Positions 26,350 through 34,653 of a stretch of 55,446 nt of DNA are shown here, in pieces. Numbering within the stretch: the first letter of the stretch is position 1; every line of letters starts with the position of its first letter. Source of the DNA: DATBGS01 sp036557885 (lineage in GTDB: Bacteria; Chloroflexota; Ktedonobacteria; Ktedonobacterales; DATBGS01); the NCBI GenBank assembly GCA_036557885.1, contig DATBGS010000102.1:1-55446 (forward strand), read 5' to 3'. Below the pieces are notes generated by a model, which was given only the letters and a program-made list of their open reading frames with translations, was not told where the DNA came from and did not search any database. Position numbers and translations under genes: made by a program.

Positions 26350-27831
26350 CTACCTCTTTCTCGGATAGCTCACAAAGACCGTTTTAATCTCGCTGAACTC
26401 CTCAACGGAGATGTGCCCCAGTTCGCGGTGGCCGTTGCCGCTGGCCTTCACGCCGCCAAAGGGCAGATGCGGCTCCGCGCCGGTGGTGGGGGCGTTAAAG
26501 TAGATCAGCCCCGCCTGAATATCGCGCATGGCCAGAAAGACGGTGCGCATCTCCTCGGTGTAGAGCGCGCAGGACAGGCCGTATTCGGTAGAGTTGGCGA
26601 CCTCAATCGCCTCGTCGTAGGTGTTGACAGGGATGACCGAGAGCACCGGCCCAAAAATCTCTTCGCGGGCAATGCGCATGCCTGGCGTCACGTCGCTAAA
26701 GACCGTTGGCAGATAAAACGCGCCCTCGGCCAGCGCCTCATCCGGGCAGCGCGCGCCGCCAGTAAGCAGTTTCGCGCCCTCCCGCGTGCCAATCTCGGTG
26801 TATTCATGCACCGCCTTGACGCGGCCCATATTCACCAGCGGCCCCATGTCAATGGCCGGGTCCAGCCCATCGCCCAGGCGCAGCTTTTCGGCTGCCGCCA
26901 CAATACGTTCGTTAAACTCGTTCAGCACGGCGCGATGGATAATCACGCGGCTGGTGGCTGTGCAGCGCTGGCCCGTCGTGCCGAACGCGGCCCAGGCCAC
27001 GCCCGCAACGGCCTCCTCCAGGTTGGCATCGTCCATGATGAGGATGGCGTTTTTGCCGCCCAGTTCCAGGCTGCACCGGCGCAGGTCGCGCCCGCAGAGT
27101 TCGGCCACGCGGCGGCCCACTTCGGTTGAGCCGGTCAGCGAGATCATCGCCACGCGCTTATCCGTCACCAGCGCGTCGCCCAACGTCCCGCCGGGGCCGG
27201 TGACAAGGTTGAGCACGCCCGGCGGCAGGCCCGCGTCGGCCAGCGCCTCCACCAGCTTCACCGCCAAGAGCGGCGTATCGCTGGCGGGCTTCAGCACAAC
27301 GGTATTGCCCGCTACCAGCGCCGGAAATGTCTTCCAGGCCGGAATCGCCATCGGGAAGTTCCAGGGGGTAATGATGCCCACCACGCCCAGCGGCTGGCGA
27401 ATCGTCATACATATTTTGTCGGGCAGGGCCGAGGGCACCGTCTCGCCTTCGGCGCGGCGGCCCTCCCCGGCGACATACTTGCCAAAGTCAATGGCCGTTT
27501 GCACGTCGCCGCGCGTCTCTTTGATGACCTTGCCCATTTCGCGCGTCATGAGCCGGGCCAGGTCTTCCAGGCGCTGCTCCAGCAGCAGCGCCGCGCGCAA
27601 AATAATCTCGCCGCGTGCCGGGGCGGGCATATTGCGCCAGGCGGGAAGCGCCGCCTCTGCTGCGCGAATGGCGGCGTCTACATCGGCAGCACTCGATTTC
27701 TGGAAGCGTCCCAGCACCTCGCTGGTGCGCGCCGGGTTGGTATCCACAAACGATTCGCCGGAAGCCGACTCGCGCCACTCCCCGGCAATATAGTTTTTAT
27801 ACGTCTGCACATCTGGGGCTGTCGTAGCCAT
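26350..27831 (-). CDS. Aldehyde dehydrogenase (NAD(P)+)
   Basis: A 493-residue ALDH superfamily enzyme that oxidises an aldehyde to the acid. The cofactor-binding PWNFPMAIPAWK, the glutamate motif LELGGKNAILI, the catalytic cysteine in GTTGQRCTATSR (about residue 290) and EEIFGPVLSV are all present, so it should be active. The family part resembles semialdehyde and betaine/lactaldehyde dehydrogenases (FGGVKASGNGHRELG near the end), but the substrate cannot be fixed. It begins MATTAPDVQTYKNYIAGEW at ATG with AAGGAGAACC upstream. It is transcribed alone, divergent from the phosphate uptake pair. No redox-regulator gene lies beside it. Confidence 0.92.
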   Translation of the reverse strand: MATTAPDVQTYKNYIAGEWRESASGESFVDTNPARTSEVLGRFQKSSAADVDAAIRAAEAALPAWRNMPAPARGEIILRAALLLEQRLEDLARLMTREMGKVIKETRGDVQTAIDFGKYVAGEGRRAEGETVPSALPDKICMTIRQPLGVVGIITPWNFPMAIPAWKTFPALVAGNTVVLKPASDTPLLAVKLVEALADAGLPPGVLNLVTGPGGTLGDALVTDKRVAMISLTGSTEVGRRVAELCGRDLRRCSLELGGKNAILIMDDANLEEAVAGVAWAAFGTTGQRCTATSRVIIHRAVLNEFNERIVAAAEKLRLGDGLDPAIDMGPLVNMGRVKAVHEYTEIGTREGAKLLTGGARCPDEALAEGAFYLPTVFSDVTPGMRIAREEIFGPVLSVIPVNTYDEAIEVANSTEYGLSCALYTEEMRTVFLAMRDIQAGLIYFNAPTTGAEPHLPFGGVKASGNGHRELGHISVEEFSEIKTVFVSYPRKR

Positions 27832-27946
27832 AAAAAGAGGTTCTCCTTTGAACGGTGTCGTGTCAAAAGCCTCCCCATTATAGCATCAGGGCGAGCGAGG
27901 ATACGTTGCACATTTGGACCTTGCAGAAAAGTAGCTGTCTACGCTC

Positions 27947-27976
27947 TTGCTCTGGGCAAGAACAACAAGATATAGT
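27947..27976 (+). promoter_or_regulatory. Possible promoter for the DUF47-PiT operon
   Basis: TTGCTC (27947-27952) and TATAGT (27971-27976) are 18 bases apart, about 117 bases before the ATG at 28093. Both elements are imperfect. Confidence 0.4.
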
Positions 27977-28092
27977 ATCGGAGGGAAGATGCCAACCCCC
28001 AAAATAACCGCACAATTGGCTCAATTTGTGCTTATCAAGCAGAGAACGAACCGCTCAACCATCCTCATATACACGCAGAGGGAGAACAGCAC

Positions 28093-28713
28093 ATGGCGAT
28101 TCTGGCTCCCCGCGAGGACAAATTTTATCGCTTGTTCAATCAGGCCGTTGCCAACGTCCTCGGCGGCGCAGAACTCCTCGATGACCTGTTAAATAACTTC
28201 AACGATGTGGCGGCCAAAGTCAAAAAGATTCAGGCCATCGAACACGAGGGCGACGCCCTCACTCACGAGATTTTTGAGCAACTCAACCGCACCTTTGTGA
28301 CCCCGCTGGACCGCGAAGACATCGCGGCCATTGCCCACGCGCTGGACGATGTGCTTGATTTTATCGAAGCCAGCGCCGACGCCTTCCAACTTTACGACAT
28401 TGACCAGCCCACGCCCGAAGCCGTTGAGCTTGGTGGGCTGATCTTGCAGGCCGTGAAGCAGGTGCAGCAGGCCATTGGCGCGATGAGCCACCGCAAACAG
28501 ATGCAGACGGCGAAAACTGCCGTTGTGGAGATCAATCGCATTGAAAACCTGGCCGATCAAGTCTATCGCGGCGCAATGAGCAGCCTCTTCCGCCAGACCG
28601 ACCCCATTCGCATGATCAAATGGAAGCAGGTGTATGATTATCTGGAGCAGGCCACCGACCTGTGCGAAGATGTGGGTGATGTCTTGCAAGGGGTGATGCT
28701 CAAGAATGCGTAA
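28093..28713 (+). CDS. DUF47 / PhoU-like accessory protein of phosphate transport
   Basis: A 206-residue all-helical protein with the DUF47 layout: REDKFYRLFNQAVANVLGGA, IEHEGDALTHEIFEQLNRTF and PLDREDIAAIAHALDDVLDF. DUF47 proteins are PhoU relatives usually encoded beside PiT transporters; they are thought to regulate or assist uptake of phosphate at the membrane face. The Glu/Asp-rich helical repeats are where PhoU relatives bind metal ions. An ATG follows AGAGGGAGAACA. The PiT gene starts 59 bases downstream on the same strand, so the two almost certainly form an operon. Confidence 0.88.
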   Translation: MAILAPREDKFYRLFNQAVANVLGGAELLDDLLNNFNDVAAKVKKIQAIEHEGDALTHEIFEQLNRTFVTPLDREDIAAIAHALDDVLDFIEASADAFQLYDIDQPTPEAVELGGLILQAVKQVQQAIGAMSHRKQMQTAKTAVVEINRIENLADQVYRGAMSSLFRQTDPIRMIKWKQVYDYLEQATDLCEDVGDVLQGVMLKNA

Positions 28714-28772
28714 CTTGTTTGTTGTGAGCGCTGCTTTGCTGGCCGGAGCGTACCGGCAGAGGGGAGGGGAAG

Positions 28773-29795
28773 ATGTTTGCTCCGCATAGTACCAGCGCGT
28801 TAGTGTTCCTCATCCTCACCATTCTCGTTGCCCTCGCCTTTGATTTCACCAACGGTTTCCACGATACCGCCAATGCCATTGCTACCAGCGTTTCCACGCG
28901 CGTGCTTTCCCCGCGCTTTGCGATCTTGATGGCCGCCATCCTCAATTTTGTGGGCGCGTTCATCAGCACCAACGTCGCTAAAACGATTGGCGGAGATGTA
29001 GCCGCCAGCAGCGCGCTGACGCCAGTGGTTATTATGGCGGCGCTGCTGGCGGCCATTTCGTGGAACCTGATCACCTGGTCGTACGGCCTGCCCAGCAGTT
29101 CCTCGCATGCCCTGATTGGTGGCATTGTGGGCGCAGCGGTGGCCGGGTCCGCGCAGCATTTTGGCGTGCTGAACGGCGGCGGCATTCTCAAGATTGTGCT
29201 CTCGCTCATTCTCTCGCCGGTCCTGGGCCTGGTGATTGCCTATGCCCTTGGGGTTGGGCTGCTCTGGGTGTTTCGTGGCTTTATGCCCGCGCAGGTCACA
29301 TCCATCAGCCGCTGGCTCCAGCGCGTCTCTGCGGCGTTTGTGGCCTTTAGTCATGGCTCCAACGATGCGCAGAAGACGATGGGCGTGATTACCGCCGCTG
29401 TGCTCACCTATCAAGGAAGTACAGTCACCGATTTCAAAGTCCCCGATTGGGTGATTGTGCTGAGCGCCACCGCGATTGCGCTGGGCACCAGCTTTGGCGG
29501 CTGGCGCATCATCAAGACAATGGGCATGCGCATCGTCAAGCTGCGCCCACTGGATGGGTTTGCCTCGCAAACGTCTTCAGCGCTCGTCATCATCTCCGCG
29601 AGCCTGCTGGGGCTGCCGGTAAGCACCACCCATGTGATTGCTGGCTCCATCATGGGCGCTGGCGCTCGCCAGCGGATCTCTGCGGTGCGCTGGGGCGTGG
29701 CAGGCAACATGGTGATTGCCTGGGTGATCACCGGCCCAATCACGGCAATCCTGGCGGCGATCATCTACGAGATATTTCATATGGCCGGGCTGTAA
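28773..29795 (+). CDS. pit: PiT-family inorganic phosphate transporter
   Basis: A 340-residue membrane protein with about ten spans, taking up phosphate (usually as metal-phosphate) with a cation. The two inverted PiT signatures are clear: DFTNGFHDTANAIATSVSTR in the N-terminal half and AFSHGSNDAQKTMGVI in the C-terminal half. GLPSSSSHALIGG and GLPVSTTHVIAGSIMGAG also mark the duplicated architecture. It follows the DUF47 gene with GAGGGGAAG before the ATG. The glycosylase gene starts only 12 bases after its stop and may be read through. Confidence 0.94.
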   Translation: MFAPHSTSALVFLILTILVALAFDFTNGFHDTANAIATSVSTRVLSPRFAILMAAILNFVGAFISTNVAKTIGGDVAASSALTPVVIMAALLAAISWNLITWSYGLPSSSSHALIGGIVGAAVAGSAQHFGVLNGGGILKIVLSLILSPVLGLVIAYALGVGLLWVFRGFMPAQVTSISRWLQRVSAAFVAFSHGSNDAQKTMGVITAAVLTYQGSTVTDFKVPDWVIVLSATAIALGTSFGGWRIIKTMGMRIVKLRPLDGFASQTSSALVIISASLLGLPVSTTHVIAGSIMGAGARQRISAVRWGVAGNMVIAWVITGPITAILAAIIYEIFHMAGL

Positions 29796-29806
29796 GCCGT
29801 GCTATA

Positions 29807-29841
29807 ATGGGGCACCAATTCATCGCTGCGAGGTGCCCCAT
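29807..29841 (+). promoter_or_regulatory. Inverted repeat spanning the start of the glycosylase gene
   Basis: The 10-base arms ATGGGGCACC (29807-29816) and GGTGCCCCAT (29832-29841) would fold the start codon into a hairpin in the mRNA. TATAAT (29803-29808) overlaps the start codon. No Shine-Dalgarno is visible upstream, so the structure may control or limit translation. Confidence 0.5.
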
Positions 29842-30484
29842 CGCTAAACTTACCCAGCCGTTTTACGAACAGCCCACGCTCGAACTGGCCCGCGCCTTGC
29901 TGGGCAAGACGCTGCTGCACGCCTCGCCAGCAGGACTGAGCGGCGGCGTGATTGTGGAGGTGGAGGCGTATATCTGCGCGATTGACCCGGCGGCACATGG
30001 CTACCTGAAGATGACGCCGCGCACGCGCGTCATGTACGGCCCGCCGGGGCGCGCCTATATCTATTTCACCTACGGCATGCACTGGGCACTCAATATCAGC
30101 AGCGAACCGGATGGCACTGGCGCGGCGGTGCTCTTGCGTGCCATTCAGCCCACCGTCGGGCTGGACCTGATTCGCCAGCGCCGGGGCGAGGCAATGCCCC
30201 TGCGCGATCTGTCACGCGGACCGGGGCGCATCTGCGCGGCGCTGGGGCTGGGCAAGGACGAGAACGGGCTATCCTTCATGGGCGAAACGCTCTGGCTGGA
30301 AGACGAGCCAGCGCTGCCGCCCGATGCCGTGATTGCCACCTCCACGCGCATTGGCATCACCAAAGCCACCGAACTCCCCTGGCGCTTTTACCTCGCGGGC
30401 AATCCGTATGTGTCGGGCAACAACAATGGAGCGCGCCCGGCTGTGCCACAGACAAGCCCGGCGCGTAAAGAGGCTGGCGGTTAA
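29807..30484 (+). CDS. DNA-3-methyladenine glycosylase, MPG/AAG family
   Basis: A monofunctional base-excision enzyme that removes alkylated purines. The protein of 225 residues has the MPG family marks LARALLGKTLLHASPAG, EVEAYICAIDPAAHG, TPRTRVMYGPPGRAYIYFTY and GMHWALNISSE. The acidic residues in EVEAY lie where the family activates water. The C-terminus ends KEAGG, and its stop codon TAA lies inside the left end of the palindromic element at 30476, so an insertion may have set the gene's end. The ATG at 29807 is chosen because no later in-frame start keeps the family N-terminus. No Shine-Dalgarno is visible, and the start lies within a hairpin. Confidence 0.9.
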   Translation: MGHQFIAARCPIAKLTQPFYEQPTLELARALLGKTLLHASPAGLSGGVIVEVEAYICAIDPAAHGYLKMTPRTRVMYGPPGRAYIYFTYGMHWALNISSEPDGTGAAVLLRAIQPTVGLDLIRQRRGEAMPLRDLSRGPGRICAALGLGKDENGLSFMGETLWLEDEPALPPDAVIATSTRIGITKATELPWRFYLAGNPYVSGNNNGARPAVPQTSPARKEAGG

Positions 30485-30703
30485 AAGCCGCGCCTAAGGG
30501 CGTCTGCGGATGCCACCCCTAAGACAGAAGGGCACCCCTCAAAGCAGGGGCACGGCGGCAAGTCCGCCTGCGTGGACTCCCCTCCCCCCAGGCAGGCCAC
30601 ATTTCAAACTAGAAAAGAACGGCACATGGCGAGGATGGGGTTGGGGGAACCTGCGCAGGCAGGTTTGGCGGCGGCACGCCCTTAGGCGCGGCTTTTAACC
30701 GCC
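30476..30703. repeat. REPIN-like palindromic element, copy A
   Basis: Perfect 27-base terminal inverted repeats lie at 30476-30502 and 30677-30703, beginning GGCGGTTAAAAGCCGCGCC. The interior holds CACCCCTCAAAGCAGGGG and the CCTGCGCAGGCAGG hairpin. The interior is homologous, in inverted orientation, to copy B at 31207-31385. The left end provides the glycosylase stop codon, and the right end lies just after the transposase stop. Confidence 0.85.
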
Positions 30704-30706
30704 TGC

Positions 30707-31150
30707 CTACGTGCCAGGACGGGAACCCGGCTTTTCAGCAAAGATTTGTTCCAGGGTAGGATTCAGCGTTCCAGTGGCATGATGGCTGCGTTGATGCTTG
30801 ATATATTCAGCAACTTTGCTGAGGTCATCGAGGCTGACCGAACAGGCACCATAAGCGCCTTGCCATTTGAAGAAAGTATCTTTGCTAGGCGATTGCTCGT
30901 TGCGTAGGTGAAAGGAGGCGCCTTTGATATGCTTCACCAGGTCGGCAATGCTGAGTGTTGCGGGCAAACCCACCAACAGATGCACGTGATCTTCTATCCC
31001 GCCCAATGCGACCATCTCGATACCCAACTCCTCGCACTTGGCACCAATCGCTCGGTAGATATGCCGCTCTACATCCCCGCGCAAGAGCGGAAGGCGGTCC
31101 CAGGTTGCCCAGGCCAGATGAATATACACTGCCAACCCTGCCCGTCGCAT
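30707..31150 (-). mobile_element. IS200/IS605-like Y1 transposase, REP-associated (RAYT) type
   Basis: A 147-residue single-domain HUH transposase (TnpA_REP-like). The HUH motif is EDHVHLLVGLP with His55 and His57, and the catalytic tyrosine is probably Tyr116 in KVAEYIKHQ. These enzymes nick single-stranded hairpin ends. No TnpB is adjacent. The ATG at 31150 is preferred over the longer frame because GGAGG lies 6 bases upstream. Two copies of the palindromic element flank it in inverted orientation (30476-30703 and about 31207-31385), the arrangement expected of a RAYT with its REP substrates. Its length and isolation fit a domesticated transposase better than a mobile IS. Confidence 0.85.
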
Positions 31151-31206
31151 GTGTTCCCTCCGTTTAACACTCAAGAAGTATAGTTGCTGCCCGCGCACGG
31201 TGCCTG

Positions 31207-31385
31207 GCGACTAAAGATCGCGGCTAAGGGCCTGCGGCCACCAAACCTGCCTGCGCAGGTTCCCCCAATCCCATCTTCGCCACGCGCCGTTCTCTTCTGG
31301 TTTGAAACGTGGCTTGCCTGGGGGATGGGAGTCCGCGCAGGCGGACTTGGTGGCGGCACGCCCTTAGGCGCGGCTTTTAACCGCC
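31207..31385. repeat. REPIN-like palindromic element, copy B (inverted relative to copy A)
   Basis: The right arm GCCCTTAGGCGCGGCTTTTA is identical to that of copy A. The left arm has decayed to GGCGACTAAAGATCGCGGC. The interior (CCAAACCTGCCTGCGCAGG, then TTGAAACGTGG) matches copy A read in the reverse direction. It lies upstream of the transposase start, so the two copies bracket the gene. Confidence 0.8.
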
Positions 31386-31400
31386 TGCCTCCGTGTTGGC

Positions 31401-32411
31401 TCACAGCGCGAACACCTGGAAACTGAACACCTCCATTTGGAGACCCTCGCACCATATTCCAACCTGTGACCCGGTGAAGAACTCGTTGTCTGTCAGCGTG
31501 ACGACCAGCCCGCTATCAATAATGAAATTGATCACGTTGTCCTTGGCCTCAACGCGATAGGTATGGACAGCAGTGCCAGGAGTAAAGGCTCCAGAAGCAC
31601 TGGTGTTACCTCGAATAGCCGTAAGGCTTGCGCCTCCGTTACACGTAGGATAGAAACCAACACAGGCAGCATACCCCTGCCACCCATTTGATGAAGGATT
31701 CCCACGTACCGAGATGCCAAAGTTGCCGGTATACCCATTCACAACTTGCATGATTTGCATCTTGACGACTACGGCATAGTTGGAAATGTTCCCCAATTGA
31801 CAGGGAGCCACTTTAGTAGGGCCATTATCACCCCCTCCACCTGTTCCATCATTGAGCAGACGCCCGTTGAGCAGCTTCCAATCTCCCGACCCTCCTGTCC
31901 ACGCCCCGACATTCACATTGCAAAGAACATCTCCCGGCTTGGGCTGCGACGTGGCTGTCGCAGTTGGTGCTGGAGTGGCTGTCGCAGTTGGGACCAATGT
32001 TGGTGATACATGCGCTATAGAAGTGGCAGTGCCAGGACCACTACTGGTGGTGGGAGATGAACGCGCCAGCAAGACGGCTATCAACACCACCAGCAGGAGA
32101 ATAATAGCGGCGCCTTGGGCAATGATGATCTTACGCAGTGGCGGAGGTTTGCCAGGCGCTGAAGGGGCAGCCGTTGGTTGAATTGTCGGCATCACCCCAG
32201 AATATTGTGGAGGTGGAGTGGTCCGCCCAACTGGGAAAGTAGGCGCAACTTCAGGCGCGTTGGTGGGGGGTAAGGATGTTGGATTTTGGATGATCTGCAT
32301 CGGGCCGGTATAGATTTCACCATAAGAACCCCCACAGGTGGGACATACGCTTTGCCCCACAACTCGCGGATTGCCACAGTTCCCACAAAATTGATCTGCA
32401 CTCTTCGCCAT
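31401..32411 (-). CDS. Zinc-ribbon, single-span membrane protein with outer beta-sandwich domain
   Basis: A 336-residue protein. Residues 9-30 carry a zinc ribbon (CGNCGNP...CPTCGG). A proline-rich linker leads to one strongly hydrophobic span near 100-120 (IIIAQGAAIILLLVVLIAVLL). A Thr/Ala/Pro stalk (TATATPAPTATATSQ) and a C-terminal beta-rich domain of about 180 residues follow. The latter resembles ConA/LamG- or 3-keto-disaccharide-hydrolase-like folds in its GNFGISVRGNPSSNGWQGY and TYRVEAKDNVINFIIDSG elements. The topology puts the ribbon inside and the lectin-like domain outside. GAGGAGGGAC precedes the ATG at 32411. Function is unknown; carbohydrate or wall binding is a guess. Confidence 0.65.
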   Translation of the reverse strand: MAKSADQFCGNCGNPRVVGQSVCPTCGGSYGEIYTGPMQIIQNPTSLPPTNAPEVAPTFPVGRTTPPPQYSGVMPTIQPTAAPSAPGKPPPLRKIIIAQGAAIILLLVVLIAVLLARSSPTTSSGPGTATSIAHVSPTLVPTATATPAPTATATSQPKPGDVLCNVNVGAWTGGSGDWKLLNGRLLNDGTGGGGDNGPTKVAPCQLGNISNYAVVVKMQIMQVVNGYTGNFGISVRGNPSSNGWQGYAACVGFYPTCNGGASLTAIRGNTSASGAFTPGTAVHTYRVEAKDNVINFIIDSGLVVTLTDNEFFTGSQVGIWCEGLQMEVFSFQVFAL

Positions 32412-32541
32412 TGCGTCCCTCCTCAAATTCAGTGGCTCTTTACCGCGTCGAGTATAGGCGCAAAGCGAGGGCGCTGTCAAGAGAGAGGGCGCCACACGGC
32501 CCCAAATTTGCCGAATAATTGGAAAAACAGTACCAAAACCA

Positions 32542-32570
32542 TTGACAAAGTGAGAAATTTTCTCTATACT
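32542..32570 (+). promoter_or_regulatory. Strong sigma-70-type promoter
   Basis: TTGACA (32542-32547) and TATACT (32565-32570) are separated by exactly 17 bases. The next ATG lies 311 bases downstream, so the transcript carries either a long leader or a small RNA. Confidence 0.75.
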
Positions 32571-32576
32571 AGAACC

Positions 32577-32838
32577 AACCGCTAAACAGTTTGGCCCAGA
32601 GGAGGAGCAGCAGCCAGAACACCCACAACCGAATAGTTCTGCTCAAATCTTTGGAAGACTGACGCGGCAGAGTTAAGCACTCTCCGCGCCACGTTCCCCG
32701 GAGCCTGAGACCTCCCAGGCGCGGGGCCGAGGTGTGATTGTAGCGGTGACGCGAGAATTATGCAACGGCCCCCGCGCCTGGACTCCCAGGCAGCGGGGGC
32801 TTGCTTGTAGGGTTGTTTGTACCGCCGGCTCTACAAGC
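32577..32838 (+). ncRNA. Candidate structured small RNA or long leader
   Basis: Downstream of the promoter at 32542 no open frame starts for 300 bases, but three hairpins are present. Two are alike: at 32696-32726 (CCCCG..GCCTG..CAGGC..CGGGG) and 32768-32800 (GCCCCCGC GCCTGG ACTC CCAGGC A GCGGGGGC). A third (32803-32838) has GCTTGTAG/CTACAAGC arms from the dispersed palindrome family. A CAGAAC/GTTCTG stem lies near 32620. It matches no RNA family I recognise; a 6S-like role was considered and is unproven. The alternative is a long 5' leader of the gene at 32881. Confidence 0.4.
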
Positions 32839-32880
32839 AGCGGCGTGGCGCGGGAGCATTCAGAGAAAGAAGGTTCCTAT

Positions 32881-33672
32881 ATGGCGACCACGTTGTCTAA
32901 CCCGCCTGCTGAGCAGGCCGTGCCCGACCCGCACAAGTACCCGCTGCGCGCCCTGAAAACGATCTTGCGAACCTATCTGCGCCTGGGCGGTCCCGCCTGG
33001 CTGCGCCTGCCCAGCGACTTCCACCCGCTGGCGCATGTCTCGTTCTATCTGTGCTTTTTCATCACAGAAAGCTACGTCTCCACGTTGCTCTGCTTCTTGA
33101 TTCCCATATTTTTGCTGATGACAGACCGCCAACTCAAACGCAAGAAACGGGCGTATGGCGGCAAGCTCTACTCCAACTACATGACGGAGGCTGATCTGCA
33201 CCAGCAGCCCACAGACCGCGACGCCCTGCAACGACTGGGCACCGATACGCTGTTTCACGTGCTGGGCGATGAACTGCGTTTGCTGGTGCGCCTGCTGCGG
33301 GCGGCGCAGCAGATTTTCCGGCGTGACCCGCTGGGCGAGGAATGGCACGCAGCGCACCACGCGGCAATGGTCGTGCTCTTGCGCCTGGCCCAGATCAGCG
33401 CGGTGCTGCGCCATCGCGGGAGTCGCTTCCTGCCGGAGGAGTGTTTACGCTGGCAGGCGCGCAAAGTCTGGGATGAGCTATTTGCAGGCGCGGGGGCGCC
33501 CAAGCCCGTTGCCAAATGGCTTGAACCTATGCAGATGAAGCCCTGGGGACCGTATCGCATCACCATCCATCTGCTGCACGAGCAGGCGGCAGGGCGACCC
33601 ATTCCGGCGCCGTTTGTGGAACGCTTCCCGCGCTGGGCCGAGCAACTGCGCAGCGGGCAGCGCGTGGGGTAG
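32881..33672 (+). CDS. Membrane protein of unknown function
   Basis: A 263-residue protein that I do not recognise. The start is the ATG at 32881, after GAGAAAGAAGG. The first 50 residues are hydrophilic. Two hydrophobic segments follow near 55-85 (HVSFYLCFFITESYVSTLLC and FLIPIFLLMTD), which look like a hairpin of two spans. The rest is a basic, Arg/Leu-rich cytosolic helical part (LGTDTLFHVLGDELRLLVRLLR, HHAAMVVLLRLAQISAVLR) with many conserved-looking Trp and Pro residues near the C-terminus. It lies after a strong promoter and long leader and before the agmatinase-like gene. No function is proposed. Confidence 0.5.
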   Translation: MATTLSNPPAEQAVPDPHKYPLRALKTILRTYLRLGGPAWLRLPSDFHPLAHVSFYLCFFITESYVSTLLCFLIPIFLLMTDRQLKRKKRAYGGKLYSNYMTEADLHQQPTDRDALQRLGTDTLFHVLGDELRLLVRLLRAAQQIFRRDPLGEEWHAAHHAAMVVLLRLAQISAVLRHRGSRFLPEECLRWQARKVWDELFAGAGAPKPVAKWLEPMQMKPWGPYRITIHLLHEQAAGRPIPAPFVERFPRWAEQLRSGQRVG

Positions 33673-33787
33673 CGCCAGACCCATCCCAACCCCCTGCGGG
33701 CGGGGGGCGGTGGCCGGGCGGCTGAGGGTACAATATCAGCATATCCGCGCTCATTGCGAGCATGTTTAGCTCTCAGAGGAAAATCGT

Positions 33788-34645
33788 ATGACGCTATCTG
33801 CTGATACCTTACAGACCCTCGCGCCCGGCATGGCGACTGTGCTGGGCGTGCCCTACGACGCTGCTTCCAGCTTTTTGCGCGGGGCGGCCCTGGCGCCGCG
33901 CCGCATTCGGGATGTCCTGCACGCTGGCTCATCCAACTGGTGCACCGAGGACGGCGCAGACCTGAGCACGCGCACCGACTGGCGCGACGTGGGCGATCTG
34001 GAACTGGGCGCGGGCGAGCAGGCCAGAGCCGCTATCGAGCAGAGTGTCGGTCAGCTTCTTCAGCGTGGCGCGCACGTCCTGACGCTGGGCGGCGATCACT
34101 CGATCACCTACCCCATCATGCGCGCCTACGCCGCCGCCTATCCAGACCTGAGCATCCTGCATATTGACGCCCATCCTGATCTGTATCAGGACTTCGAGGG
34201 GGACCGCTACTCGCATGCCTGCCCGTTTGCGCGCATCATGGAGGATGGGCTGGTAAAACGGCTGGTGCAGGTGGGCATCCGCACGATGAACCCGCATCAA
34301 CGCGCCCAGGCAGAGCGCTTTGGGGTTGAGGTGATTGACATGCGCACGTTCGAGTCGCGCCCAGGCAGGCGGTTTGATCTGGGCACGCCCGTCTATGTCT
34401 CGTTAGATCTGGACGCGCTCGACCCGGCGTTTGCGCCGGGCGTCTCGCACCACGAGCCGGGCGGCCTCAGCGTGCGCGATGTGCTGCATATTCTCTGGAA
34501 CAGTGGCGACCCCATCGTGGGCGCCGACATAGTAGAATATAACCCAACGCGCGATCACGCCGACCAGACCGCAATGGTGGCCGCCAAGTTCTACAAAGAA
34601 CTGGTAGGGCTGCTCCTGCGCGATGCTGCGGCTACACGAAAGTAA
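33788..34645 (+). CDS. Agmatinase/arginase-family ureohydrolase
   Basis: A 285-residue binuclear-manganese hydrolase that cleaves the guanidino group of agmatine, arginine or a related compound. The metal ligands are seen in LGGDHSITYP, HIDAHPDLY and VSLDLDALDPAFAPG. The family end GADIVEYNPTRD is present. Agmatinase (polyamine pathway) is the best guess, but the family also includes guanidinobutyrase and formiminoglutamase; the sequence alone does not decide. The ATG at 33788 follows AGAGGAAAATCGT. mutL follows after only 8 bases and may be cotranscribed, an accidental-looking pairing. Confidence 0.85.
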   Translation: MTLSADTLQTLAPGMATVLGVPYDAASSFLRGAALAPRRIRDVLHAGSSNWCTEDGADLSTRTDWRDVGDLELGAGEQARAAIEQSVGQLLQRGAHVLTLGGDHSITYPIMRAYAAAYPDLSILHIDAHPDLYQDFEGDRYSHACPFARIMEDGLVKRLVQVGIRTMNPHQRAQAERFGVEVIDMRTFESRPGRRFDLGTPVYVSLDLDALDPAFAPGVSHHEPGGLSVRDVLHILWNSGDPIVGADIVEYNPTRDHADQTAMVAAKFYKELVGLLLRDAAATRK

Positions 34646-34653
34646 GTCTGCTC

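Noticed and set aside
30707..31150. Complete IS200/IS605 insertion sequence
   Set aside because: No TnpB is nearby and the flanking palindromes are inverted pairs, which fits a RAYT rather than a typical insertion sequence.
32577..32800. 6S RNA
   Set aside because: Position and hairpins prompted the idea, but the long closing helix and central bubble of 6S RNA are not evident.
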